Source of the DNA: CAZHNW01 sp942491575
Lineage (GTDB): Bacteria; Spirochaetota; UBA4802; UBA5550
Direction of reading: 5' to 3'
Length of the DNA stretch: 64,000 nucleotides
NCBI GenBank assembly: GCA_942491575.1
Contig: CALOBT010000025.1
Location: forward strand, 3,162,001 to 3,226,000
Part shown: positions 23,174 through 31,371 of the stretch, in pieces
Numbering within the stretch: position 1 is the first letter of the stretch
How the letters are laid out: each line of letters begins with the position of its first letter
Notes under the pieces: model-generated
Database searches by the model: none
What the model saw: only the letters and a program-made list of their open reading frames with translations
Told to the model about the DNA's origin: nothing
Translations under genes and position numbers: made by a program

Positions 23174-24235
23174 CTAGTCGAAGTCTATGGAGTCTAGTGG
23201 ACTTTTTATGTTTTTTAGAATATTTTTACTCACATGGGTATATATTTCCGTGGTTTTACTGTTTTTATGCCCTAATAGCTCCTGGATATATCGAAGATCT
23301 ACTCCTGTCTCTAATAGATGAGTAGCAAAACTGTGCCTCAGACAATGAAAGGAGGCATCTTTTTGGATTCCGGCTTTATCAACTGCCCTATTGAATACAA
23401 GTTGAGCTGACCTCGTGGATAAATGTTTTGTTGGTTTTTCTCCGGGGAAGAGCCAATCCACTGGCATATAGGCTTCTAAATATGCCTTTAAGACTTGGAT
23501 TACTTTTTCTGACAATAATGTATACCTATCTTTTCTGCCCTTTCCACCCCTGATGTGTATCATTTCACGAGATAAATCAATATCCCTTACTTTTAGCCTG
23601 ACGACATCACTCACACGCAGTCCCCCAGAATAGGCAATCATCAATATAAGTTTGTGTTTTAAATTATTTACACCTTTTATAATTAATTCGATTTCTTCGA
23701 TGCTGAATACAACAGGTAATTTTTTATCTTTTTTCGGAGTGCTAATCTGATAAACGAATGAATTACGATGTATTTTCCCATAATAGAATTTTAATGCACT
23801 CATGGCGCATGTCAACGTTGATGTCGATACTTTCAGCTCGTCCGTTAAATAATATAAATAATCAGTGATATCGTCATTAGTAACATGAATTGAACATTTA
23901 TTTATCCAAATCAAAAAATCCCTGTTATAGTAAACATATATTTGAATTGTTTTCCTGCTAAATTTCCTGATGGCTAATTCCTTTTCTAATACAAAAAGAT
24001 CATCCAAATCTGAATCTATCAATTCCTGAAGAACGGGTTCCATTAAAATTTCAGCGTCCCCAGAAATATTTAATATGCTATTTAAATTTACCTTATTAAA
24101 TTTTACGAAATATCGGTGATTATCTTCATCCCAAAATATATTTTCCACTGCACTTAATTTTCGTTCAAAATCAATGCCACAGTCGCCATTTATCAGAATA
24201 GAGTCTTCTGATTTATCTAATTTTAAATTAATCAT
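23174..24235 (-). CDS. Tyrosine recombinase, candidate integron-like integrase
   Basis: 353 residues. The catalytic set is complete: Arg207 (SGGLRVSD), Lys232 (GGKGRKDRY), His297 and Arg300 (HCLRHSFATHLLE), His323 (LLGHKN) and nucleophile Tyr332 (EIYTHV). A SAM-like DNA-binding domain spans about residues 73-160. Two features stand out. First, about 70 residues precede this domain, longer than usual XerC/D or IntI. Second, between VDWLFPG and FHCLRH only about 30 residues occur, so the extra block that distinguishes IntI is not visible. The ending IKSPLD resembles the RSPLD end of IntI proteins. It is transcribed towards the cassettes from a candidate promoter at 24268-24296. It most likely inserts and excises the cassettes; an alternative is a resident Xer-type enzyme beside an array served by another integrase. 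Confidence 0.85.
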   Translation of the reverse strand: MINLKLDKSEDSILINGDCGIDFERKLSAVENIFWDEDNHRYFVKFNKVNLNSILNISGDAEILMEPVLQELIDSDLDDLFVLEKELAIRKFSRKTIQIYVYYNRDFLIWINKCSIHVTNDDITDYLYYLTDELKVSTSTLTCAMSALKFYYGKIHRNSFVYQISTPKKDKKLPVVFSIEEIELIIKGVNNLKHKLILMIAYSGGLRVSDVVRLKVRDIDLSREMIHIRGGKGRKDRYTLLSEKVIQVLKAYLEAYMPVDWLFPGEKPTKHLSTRSAQLVFNRAVDKAGIQKDASFHCLRHSFATHLLETGVDLRYIQELLGHKNSKTTEIYTHVSKNILKNIKSPLDSIDFD

Positions 24236-24267
24236 GGTTTTGCCCCTTTTTAAATATCATCATCCTC

Positions 24268-24296
24268 ACTATATATACGAAGCAGCTTCCTTTCAA
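24268..24296 (-). promoter_or_regulatory. Candidate promoter of the recombinase gene
   Basis: On the minus strand TTGAAA, 17-bp spacer, TATAGT, then about 30 bp to the ATG with AAAAAGGGGC as ribosome-binding site. Because cassettes lie downstream in the same direction it could also feed them. Confidence 0.5.
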
Positions 24297-24355
24297 ACCT
24301 AAACTTTTTATTACATTTTACCATTTACAGTAATATGATCTCTTTTTTATTATAA

Positions 24356-24592
24356 ATCCTCTATGTTCTTGATTTAATATATGGTTATGCGAGAGAAGAA
24401 ATTGTTCACCCTATAAAAATGCTTGTTTCCATGTCTGTTCTTGAGTTTGAACACACAGATACCCTGCAGTCAATACTGGGCAGTAAAGGGAAACATGAAC
24501 TCGATAATAAGCTCATCAGTGCTATTGCCCGTGATGCAGGATGCTCCAGTACGACAACTTTTGATAAAACACATCTAAATCTGAATTTTTAG
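24356..24592 (+). pseudogene. PIN-domain (VapC-like) remnant
   Basis: A frame open from a stop at 24353 encodes 78 residues, with EEIVHPIKMLVSMSVLEFEH and then KLISAIARDAGCSSTTTFDK. The last piece (D/KLISAIA..AGC...TTFDK) is the C-terminal acidic-residue motif of PIN ribonuclease toxins. No start codon or N-terminal half is present, and no antitoxin, so it is a leftover. It lies just outside the array behind the recombinase. The rest of 24240-24800 shows no other gene. Confidence 0.6.
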
Positions 24593-24807
24593 AGCTGCTC
24601 AAATAATTTCCAATGATAACTATCGCAACCCCTGAGCTTAAAAACCTTGAGTGACCAGCCGTAAATTTTTCAATCCCTGCTGGTCTCCAGTTTTTAATTA
24701 TCAGCATTAGCAAATAATTTCTCTTTTTTAACTTTCGAAGAAAGAATAATTTAAGAATTGACAAAAACGTAAATTCAAAAAAATTTGCAGAAAAACAAGG
24801 AACTGTT

Positions 24808-24836
24808 TTGCAAAATTAGAATAGTTTTGTTACAAT
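24808..24836 (+). promoter_or_regulatory. Candidate sigma-70 promoter for the response-regulator operon
   Basis: TTGCAA (24808-24813), 17-bp spacer, TACAAT (24831-24836), about 45 bp before the start codon. Confidence 0.45.
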
Positions 24837-24882
24837 TATGTATGTTATTCTTCAGACGAAGTTAAATCAGGTGGAACAGTAA

Positions 24883-25533
24883 TTGGAAATCGAGATTGGG
24901 ATACTGAGCGACAACAATGAACTGGTTGACGATATCCAGACAAGTTGTGAAACATACAGGTTTCGTCGCTTTAGATCAATTGACTCCCTCAGGGATGAGG
25001 GTTTCGCCCTCCTGATTGTTGACGGTGATGTTTTCGAGGATACCTCTTCCGCGCAGTTTTACCTCTCTAAAGTTCGGAAAAAATTTCTGGATACTCCGGT
25101 TATTCTCACCCTGCGTGTAAATAACGTATCTGAGGCAAAAAGAGACTGGTTCTTTGATGATTTTATTCTTTTCCCATTTCGAAAAAATGAACTACTCGCG
25201 CGAATCAGTCTTCTCCTCGGAGGGGCGGAAAACAACGAAGATCTCATCAGTGTTGGCAACCTGAAAATTAACCTGAAAGAATATTCAGTCTATCTGGAAA
25301 ACCATAAACTGGAGCTAACCTACAAGGAATTCGAACTCCTGCGCCTTTTTCTCCAGAACCGTGGTACTGTTTTCTCCCGAAAGGAGCTGCTCAATAAAAT
25401 CTGGGGAGTGGAGTACATAGGTGGTACCAGAACCGTAGATGTTCATATCAGGCGCCTCAGGGGGAAGCTCGGAGAGGGTTTCGATTCCATCATTGAAACG
25501 GTTAGAAATGTCGGGTACAGAAGCCGCGAATAG
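24883..25533 (+). CDS. OmpR-family response regulator with atypical receiver
   Basis: 216 residues. The C-terminal half is a clear OmpR/PhoB winged helix (LELTYKEFELLRLFLQNRG, FSRKELLNKIWG, TRTVDVHIRRLRGKLGE, IETVRNVGYR). The N-terminal receiver is degenerate: the acidic pocket after beta1 reads ILSDNNEL rather than a DD pair, the phospho-acceptor strand is LLIVDGDVFED, and the usual beta5 KPF is LFPFRKNELLARI, so the conserved lysine is missing. It may work without phosphorylation. The start is TTG 24883 after AGGTGG. No sensor kinase is next to it. It may be co-transcribed with the genes after it (about 100-bp gap). Confidence 0.85.
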   Translation: MEIEIGILSDNNELVDDIQTSCETYRFRRFRSIDSLRDEGFALLIVDGDVFEDTSSAQFYLSKVRKKFLDTPVILTLRVNNVSEAKRDWFFDDFILFPFRKNELLARISLLLGGAENNEDLISVGNLKINLKEYSVYLENHKLELTYKEFELLRLFLQNRGTVFSRKELLNKIWGVEYIGGTRTVDVHIRRLRGKLGEGFDSIIETVRNVGYRSRE

Positions 25534-25631
25534 CATGAAAACTGCTTGCCATATTTATTAATACATACATAATTGCACGTTATGTTCTAATTCAGAACAA
25601 TTTCCCATTGTGATCCTATGTGAGGTTTTAG

Positions 25632-26126
25632 ATGAACCAGGAGAAAAAAATTGAGAAAATCCTCGAGAGTGCTTTGACCGAGGAGCTTGCTGAGTACCAG
25701 AAACTGGTAAAAGTCCTTAAAAAGAAGCTCCCGCTCATTGGAGGAACCAGACGAATTGCCGCCGCTCTGCTGAAAGAATACCTTGGTGACATTTCCAGAC
25801 TTGAGCTCGAACCGGACAGTCTTTTAAGCAAATCTGAGAACGGAACAATAGTCTTTGAAGATATTAAAGATGGCCGGGCCAGACTTTTCATCAATGTCGG
25901 TAAAAACCACCGCGTGAACACCGGCGACCTGATTAGAGAAATTGTAAAGTGTTCAGGTATCGATGGTAAAACCATCGGAAAGATTGATATACACTCCACC
26001 TATTCTTTTTTCGAAATTCCGGAACAGTATGCAGAACTGGTATACCACTCCTTCGAAGATGCCCGGATTAAGGGTATTCCCGTAGTGGTTGAGCCTGCGA
26101 AAAGAAGAAAGAAAAACGGCAGCTAG
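25632..26126 (+). CDS. Stand-alone DbpA-type RNA-binding domain protein
   Basis: 164 residues. The C-terminal 75 residues (ARLFINVGKNHRVNTGDLIREI, IGKIDIHSTYSFFEIPEQYAEL, RIKGIPVVVEPAKRRK) are the RRM-like domain found at the end of DEAD-box helicases such as DbpA and CsdA, where it grips structured RNA. Here no helicase core precedes it; instead there is a helical, lysine-rich N-terminal region (EEKKIEKILESAL ... LKKKLPLIGGTRRIAAALLKEYLG). It is therefore probably a small RNA-binding or ribosome-associated adaptor. It is followed after 3 bp by the methyltransferase gene, so the two are likely translated together. Confidence 0.82.
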   Translation: MNQEKKIEKILESALTEELAEYQKLVKVLKKKLPLIGGTRRIAAALLKEYLGDISRLELEPDSLLSKSENGTIVFEDIKDGRARLFINVGKNHRVNTGDLIREIVKCSGIDGKTIGKIDIHSTYSFFEIPEQYAELVYHSFEDARIKGIPVVVEPAKRRKKNGS

Positions 26127-26129
26127 AAT

Positions 26130-26969
26130 TTGAACAACGGGACTGTGCAGGAAATTACTTCCGACTGTCCCTTCTGCGGCTCCGGGGCAGAAGAATCTTT
26201 CAGCAGAGGTTTGCACCGGTGCCGCTCATGCCGTATTGTCTATAACAGTGGATATCGTCCACTCTCCTACGATAATAACTATTTTATCGACGAATACCGC
26301 AAGCAGTACGGCCGCACCTACCGTGAAGACTTCCCCCATATCTATGCCCTTTCAAAAAAACGGCTTAAAGAAATCCTGCGCCTTGGCGCCTTTAGTGATC
26401 CTTCCGGGTTGTCTCTTCTGGATATCGGTTCAGCCCTCGGATTTTTCCTGAAGGCGGCTCAAGACTGCCAAATTGGCACTCAGCAGGGAATCGAGATCTC
26501 CGAATTCGGTGCAGAATTCTGCCAGAGTGAATACGGCATCCCCGTGATTCAATCTTCATTTGAAGGGGTTGACCGGGTAGGAAGTTTTAACATTATCTCC
26601 GCATGGTTCTTTCTTGAGCACTGTAGTGACCCGAAAAAGCAGCTGAAACGCATTTTCGACGCCCTACAGCCCGGGGGCGTTTTTGCCATGGCGGTTCCAT
26701 CATTTTACGGGCCCCTCTTCCGGCGAAACAGAAATCAATGGATCGAGACCCATCCGGGGGATCACCGGATAGATTTCTCTCCGAAGACGGCAAGAAATAT
26801 CCTGAAAAAAGCGGGCTTCAAAAAGGTCGTGGTCCGCCCCTGCGGTATTCATCCCGACAGGGTTATGACTTCCTCATCAAAGCTCTTTCCCTTATTTTCA
26901 AAGCTCTATCGGCATTTTGCCCGGTTCACCGGTTACTCCGATACCATTGAGGTATACGCAAAAAAGTAA
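26130..26969 (+). CDS. Zinc-ribbon class I SAM-dependent methyltransferase
   Basis: 279 residues. The N-terminus has two CxxC pairs (CPFCGSG and CRSCRIVYN), a treble-clef zinc ribbon common on sugar or small-molecule methyltransferases. The SAM-binding motif I is LSLLDIGSALGFFLKAA (about residues 93-109), followed by QGIEISEFGAEF and the post-motif FNIISAWFFLEHCSDPKKQL and PGGVFAMAVP. Start is TTG 26130, 3 bp after the previous stop; there is no nearby ATG. The acceptor is unknown; relatives modify surface carbohydrates, which the RNA-binding neighbour does not explain. Confidence 0.83.
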   Translation: MNNGTVQEITSDCPFCGSGAEESFSRGLHRCRSCRIVYNSGYRPLSYDNNYFIDEYRKQYGRTYREDFPHIYALSKKRLKEILRLGAFSDPSGLSLLDIGSALGFFLKAAQDCQIGTQQGIEISEFGAEFCQSEYGIPVIQSSFEGVDRVGSFNIISAWFFLEHCSDPKKQLKRIFDALQPGGVFAMAVPSFYGPLFRRNRNQWIETHPGDHRIDFSPKTARNILKKAGFKKVVVRPCGIHPDRVMTSSSKLFPLFSKLYRHFARFTGYSDTIEVYAKK

Positions 26970-26990
26970 AAGAAGTAACCGGCGGCGGCT

Positions 26991-28847
26991 TTAATTTTCA
27001 CTGTACATCGCCTCGATGACATCAGAATATTTCTCCGTAACGAATTTTCGGCGAATCTTCATTGTAGGGGTAATCTCCCCCGTCTCCTGTGAAAACTCCT
27101 TCGGCAGAAGTGTAAACTTCTTTATCTGTTCCACACGCCCAAGGTCTTTGGTCCGCTCATCTACGATCCTGCGGAAAAGGGCCTCTATCTCCGGCCGGGC
27201 AATGAGACCTTCACGTGAGGTAAAGGGGATGCCTTCGTTGCGGGCATACTCTTCAAGAATTTCAAAGGATGGCACAATCAGGGCGGTTATATATTTTTTA
27301 CCCTCCCCGATTGCCGCGGCATACTCAATGAAGTAATCCTCAGCGAGGAGAGTCTCTATCAGTTGCGGTGCGATGTTCTTCCCCCCCGCTGTGATGATCA
27401 GGTCCTTAATGCGGTCTGTAATATAGAGAAATCCATCTTCATCGAAGTGGCCAATATCCCCCGTTTGAAACCATCCGTCTTCCGTGAAGGATGTTGCCGT
27501 CGCCTCCGGCTTATTATAGTATTCACTCATAATATTGGGGCCGCGAAACTGGAGTTCTCCGGTAACTTCATCTACACGGCCCTCCACAAGGGGAAGCATG
27601 GGACCATTGGTGCCGAAACGTATAAGATCGGGCTTGTTGCAGACCAGCACCGGGGAGGTCTCCGTCAGGCCGTATCCTGAAAGAACCGTTATGCCCGCAT
27701 TGTAGAAGAACTCCTGGATCTCTCCGGAGAGTGCGGCTCCGCCGGAAGTAAAGACACGGGCATTCCCCCCGAAGATACCCCGTATCCTGCTGAATATCAG
27801 GCGGTCTGCCGCGGCATACTTAATCCTGGTTCCGAGGGGACTCTTTTCTCCGCGGTGAAGCCTGCTGCCGTGTTCCTTCCCCACCTGGACAGCCCAGTGG
27901 AAAAGTTTCTGCTTTGCTGCGGAAACGCTCTCGAGGCGCCCGTAGATTGTGGAATACATCTTCTCATAGAGGCGCGGGGCGCTGTTCATATGGGTCGGTT
28001 TCGCCTCTTCAAGGTATTCGAGAATTTTTGTATGGTCATCGCAGTAGGCGATTCCCCCGCCGAAGGCGAAGAGGCCGTAACACCAGGAGCGTTCAAAGAC
28101 ATGTGAAAGGGGAAGAAAAGAGAGGCCCCAGTCACCCTCCCCTGAATCGTAGAGTACATAGTTTCCCACGGCCCAGTGCTGGTGCATCAGATTTTTGTGT
28201 GTGATTACTGCACCCTTCGGCTCCCCCGTGGTCCCAGAGGTATAAATTATCGTCGCCACATCATCGTAGTGCCCCGCCTCGAGGGACTTATCCAGTTCAA
28301 CCTCAAGGCCGCTATCACTTCCTTTTTTGAGAAAGTCCTCCATGGAGATTACCGCGGGATTGTTTTTATCATAATTCACACGGCGGTCCATTATGATGAC
28401 ATGATGCAATGTTCTGGCATCATCGAAAACTTCCATAACCCGATCATACTGTTCCTGCTTTCCCGCAAAAACAACGCGGCATCCCGCGTCATTAAGGAGA
28501 TATAGGGTCTCCTTCGCGGTATTGGTGGGGTACACCGGGACATCAATGCCACGCAATGCCATGGTTGCCAGGTCCGCCACGTGCCATTCGGGTCGGTTTT
28601 CCGAATAGATGGCGACACGGTCTTTTTCACCGATGCCGAGGGAAAGAAGCCCCATGGCGGCATTACGTATATCCTCACCGAACTGCCGCCAGGAGATTTC
28701 CTCCCAGGCGCCGTAGCAACGGTGCTTCAGGGCGATCTTTGTATCATATTTATCTACCCTGCTGAGAACTATACGGGCAAGATGCCGTTCCAGCTCAAGA
28801 TGCTCCTGAAAAAATTTCTCATAGTCTGTCCTGTACCTGTCTCTCAT
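26991..28847 (-). CDS. Long-chain acyl-CoA synthetase (AMP-forming)
   Basis: 618 residues, full length for long-chain fatty acid:CoA ligases. The AMP-binding P-loop IIYTSGTTGEPKG lies at residues 200-212, GYGLTETSP near 395, TGDIGHFDEDGFLYITDRIKD near 470-490 and the catalytic lysine in TPTMKIRRK near 600. The PLSHVFER motif near 245-255 is typical for the bacterial and plant LACS group. It activates fatty acids for degradation or lipid synthesis at the inner membrane. It converges on the upstream methyltransferase gene. With the hydroxyacyl-CoA dehydrogenase at 44228-45070 it shows that the organism handles fatty acyl-CoA. Confidence 0.93.
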   Translation of the reverse strand: MRDRYRTDYEKFFQEHLELERHLARIVLSRVDKYDTKIALKHRCYGAWEEISWRQFGEDIRNAAMGLLSLGIGEKDRVAIYSENRPEWHVADLATMALRGIDVPVYPTNTAKETLYLLNDAGCRVVFAGKQEQYDRVMEVFDDARTLHHVIIMDRRVNYDKNNPAVISMEDFLKKGSDSGLEVELDKSLEAGHYDDVATIIYTSGTTGEPKGAVITHKNLMHQHWAVGNYVLYDSGEGDWGLSFLPLSHVFERSWCYGLFAFGGGIAYCDDHTKILEYLEEAKPTHMNSAPRLYEKMYSTIYGRLESVSAAKQKLFHWAVQVGKEHGSRLHRGEKSPLGTRIKYAAADRLIFSRIRGIFGGNARVFTSGGAALSGEIQEFFYNAGITVLSGYGLTETSPVLVCNKPDLIRFGTNGPMLPLVEGRVDEVTGELQFRGPNIMSEYYNKPEATATSFTEDGWFQTGDIGHFDEDGFLYITDRIKDLIITAGGKNIAPQLIETLLAEDYFIEYAAAIGEGKKYITALIVPSFEILEEYARNEGIPFTSREGLIARPEIEALFRRIVDERTKDLGRVEQIKKFTLLPKEFSQETGEITPTMKIRRKFVTEKYSDVIEAMYSEN

Positions 28848-29079
28848 ACCATTACTCCCTGAAATATCATAAACAGTTTAACAAAATATTCTCTACTACC
28901 TCTTTCATACCCATCTCCCCGTCCTCATCTTTCCCGCACCCATTTCAGCCAGGATAGGTTCATGCAAAGCTGTGTAATTTCTATCAGTGTACTCAAACAA
29001 AAAGAACACTGTTTAGAATATACCGTTATCGGGAAAGAAAGTCGTTCAGCTTTATAAAACTGGTCTTTTTATGGGGCTG

Positions 29080-30168
29080 CTATTGCCGGTTTTCCCGGCG
29101 AAACTGGAGGGGGGTCATACCTGTCTGTTTCTTAAAAACTGTATTAAAAGATGATTTTGAATTAAAACCCGCCTGGTAACAGATACTGAGAATGCCCGCT
29201 TCAGGCTCGTCGATGAGAATTCTTTTTGCCTCCTCTACCCGGTAGACATTGATGAACATGGGGAAATTCATGGAGAGGCGATTGTTAAAAAATTCCGAAA
29301 GCTGATGAGGGGTTATGGAAAGAAGATCCGCGAGTTTCTGCAGGGAGAGATCCGCATCGCGGTACAGTCTCTCCTCCGTCATCATGGCAAGCACCTGATG
29401 GTAAAGACTCTCCGTATCGATACCCCCCAGCATGGAATTATGGTACCGCCGGGCACAAATTTCCCTCTTCAGTATCTGAAAAAATTCGGGGTACCGTCGG
29501 TGCGCCAGAAAAATGGTTACAAGGAGAAGGGCAACGAGGATATTACCCAGGCGAAGGATACCCTGCCTTGCCGTAACCAGCCCCGTCGAAAGGAAAATAA
29601 TCCCCATGACTGCGAGAAAATTCGCCGCCATGACTGCACGTGCTGACCTGCGCACCTCTTCCTCATTTCGGACCGCAACAACCTCCCTGAATACGCGGTA
29701 CATGTAGGAGAGAATAAATAGACTTCCTGTAAAAATAAGAATCTTAAAGGGATGGTATGAGTCCCTGGCGAAAACTTCGGCAATTATTTCTCTTCTGATT
29801 CCCACTGGCTGAAGATGAAAAATTATCTCAATGACCAGTACCACCGCTGCGGGTAAAAAATGCAGCAGTGACCGGCTTGAAAATTCCTTCTCCGGGAACA
29901 GTAGAGAACAGTAGTAAAAATAATGAAGGGGCCCGATGGTGTAGATCCCGGTAATAACCAGCAGTGAAAGCATGGGGTACCGGAAGGTATGCCCCGCCGC
30001 CACCATGCCTGTCCCCATGAGGGCCCATGCGTCCATGAACAGGACCCCCGCGGCGAGATAATTGCTGCGGCTCCGTTCCCTCCCGATTAACTGCTCCACC
30101 GCCATAAGGAATGAGAGCCCCACGGCGAAGAAAGTCAGGTACTCCGATATGACTGCATAGTATTCCAT
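29080..30168 (-). CDS. AraC-family regulator with N-terminal membrane domain
   Basis: 362 residues. The first 225 contain seven to eight hydrophobic segments (for example LTFFAVGLSFLMAV, YPMLSLLVITGIYTIGPLHY, LLHFLPAAVVLVIEIIF, FLAVMGIIFLSTGLV, LVALLLVTIFLAHRRYP). The last 95 are an AraC DNA-binding domain: LSLQKLADLLSITPHQLSEFFN, then the second HTH AKRILIDEPEAGILSICYQAGFNSKSSFNTVFKKQTGMTP in pieces. Membrane-bound AraC regulators are thought to sense envelope or small hydrophobic signals and act on DNA near the membrane. No neighbour reveals the signal; the acyl-CoA synthetase downstream is a possible target. Confidence 0.87.
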   Translation of the reverse strand: MEYYAVISEYLTFFAVGLSFLMAVEQLIGRERSRSNYLAAGVLFMDAWALMGTGMVAAGHTFRYPMLSLLVITGIYTIGPLHYFYYCSLLFPEKEFSSRSLLHFLPAAVVLVIEIIFHLQPVGIRREIIAEVFARDSYHPFKILIFTGSLFILSYMYRVFREVVAVRNEEEVRRSARAVMAANFLAVMGIIFLSTGLVTARQGILRLGNILVALLLVTIFLAHRRYPEFFQILKREICARRYHNSMLGGIDTESLYHQVLAMMTEERLYRDADLSLQKLADLLSITPHQLSEFFNNRLSMNFPMFINVYRVEEAKRILIDEPEAGILSICYQAGFNSKSSFNTVFKKQTGMTPLQFRRENRQ

Positions 30169-30219
30169 GCATCCACTCTAGGGGATACCCCGCGGGGGAG
30201 ACAAGCAGAATCTAAAAAA

Positions 30220-31053
30220 TTATTTCAGCCTGTAGGCGGTAATCCTGTTATTAAAAAATGTCGGAACCAGTAAAAGTTTCTTCTCCGGGATATATTCAAA
30301 ATCAGCGGCATTTATCTTCTTCCTGGTTGTATTCAGGAGAAGCGTTTTAATGCCCCCGATAATCTCTGTTTTCCCCTTCCAGTCACTGATGATATAGACC
30401 CCGGGAGAATAGGGTTTAAGGCCGTCGATGTTTCCATCATGAGGAACAAGGAGCTGCGGTATTTTCATTGTCACGTCAATAGCAACAATTCCCTCACCGG
30501 TACCAATAAGCAGCCTGTTTTTATCCATGAATAGGCCGTTTGCCCGTGGTTCTTTCAGGGTAAGCCATTCGGAAATTTTTCCATCACTGATTCGGTAAAT
30601 CTTTGAGGTGATCATATCGGAGACGTAAACATTCCCGGAACTGTCAATGGCGATATCATTGAGAAATTTTGCCTCCGGTACGGAATATTTTTTGGTTATT
30701 TTCCCCTTTTCTATATCAATCTGATGAACACGGTCGATATCAGTAACGAACAACTTCCCGCGAAGAATCCCCATTCCCTTCGGGGCATTTATTCCCGTGA
30801 TCCATTGCTTCTCTAAAATTTTCCCTTCAAGACTAACGCGGGAGATATAACCATTGTTGTTTTTTTCCGTCGGCTTACCGTTAATGCAGGAGACATAGAG
30901 ATTTTTCGTTGTCTGATCATACATGACTGATTCTGCCACCAACAGATCAGGTGATGTTTCCCAGATTTTCTCTGCCGTAACATTTTTTTTAAAGCATGAC
31001 GCAATAAGAACTGCTGTCAGAAAAATCAAACCGGATAAAAATATTTTTTTCAT
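30220..31053 (-). CDS. Lipoprotein with SMP-30/NHL-like beta-propeller
   Basis: 277 residues. The N-terminus is a lipoprotein signal (FLTAVLIASC, lipid on Cys20). The rest has repeated propeller-blade strands: PDLLVAESVMYDQTTKNLYVSC, LNDIAIDSSGNVYVSDMITSKIYRI, ARANGLFMDKNRLLIGTGEGIVAI-like segments, as in SMP-30/gluconolactonase and NHL proteins. Whether it is an enzyme or a binding protein cannot be told. It is 50 bp downstream of the AraC gene's direction (starts upstream, same strand). Confidence 0.78.
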   Translation of the reverse strand: MKKIFLSGLIFLTAVLIASCFKKNVTAEKIWETSPDLLVAESVMYDQTTKNLYVSCINGKPTEKNNNGYISRVSLEGKILEKQWITGINAPKGMGILRGKLFVTDIDRVHQIDIEKGKITKKYSVPEAKFLNDIAIDSSGNVYVSDMITSKIYRISDGKISEWLTLKEPRANGLFMDKNRLLIGTGEGIVAIDVTMKIPQLLVPHDGNIDGLKPYSPGVYIISDWKGKTEIIGGIKTLLLNTTRKKINAADFEYIPEKKLLLVPTFFNNRITAYRLK

Positions 31054-31371
31054 GCTGCGCCTCCATAAATTTTAATCCCGAAAAAATGATGCCCTGCTCA
31101 TTCAAAGAATAACAAAAATTTACATGTTATCGATTTTTTAAATGATTTTTCTATCATAATATGTATTTTTAAAATGAAACTATAATTTTTTAACTTTTTT
31201 CAGTGATTATTATGGTTTTCTATTGTGACATAACGTTTTTTCATTGCAAAAGAAATGGACTTACTTTAAGGTACCCTGACATGAGAAATTTATTTTCTTT
31301 TCCCGTCTTATTTTCTTCACCTGCTGTTTCAAAAATGACAATAATCAAATCAAGTCATGAGAGGAGAGGCT
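31054..31371. other. AT-rich divergent intergenic region
   Basis: About 300 bp between the beta-propeller lipoprotein and the OmpA-type gene, divergently transcribed. Rich in T-runs and presumably holds both promoters; I could not fix a clear -35/-10 pair. No gene seen. Confidence 0.5.

Noticed and set aside
26991..28862. Several long plus-strand frames opposite the acyl-CoA synthetase
   Set aside because: GC-rich antisense frames; the synthetase has all motifs of its family on the minus strand.
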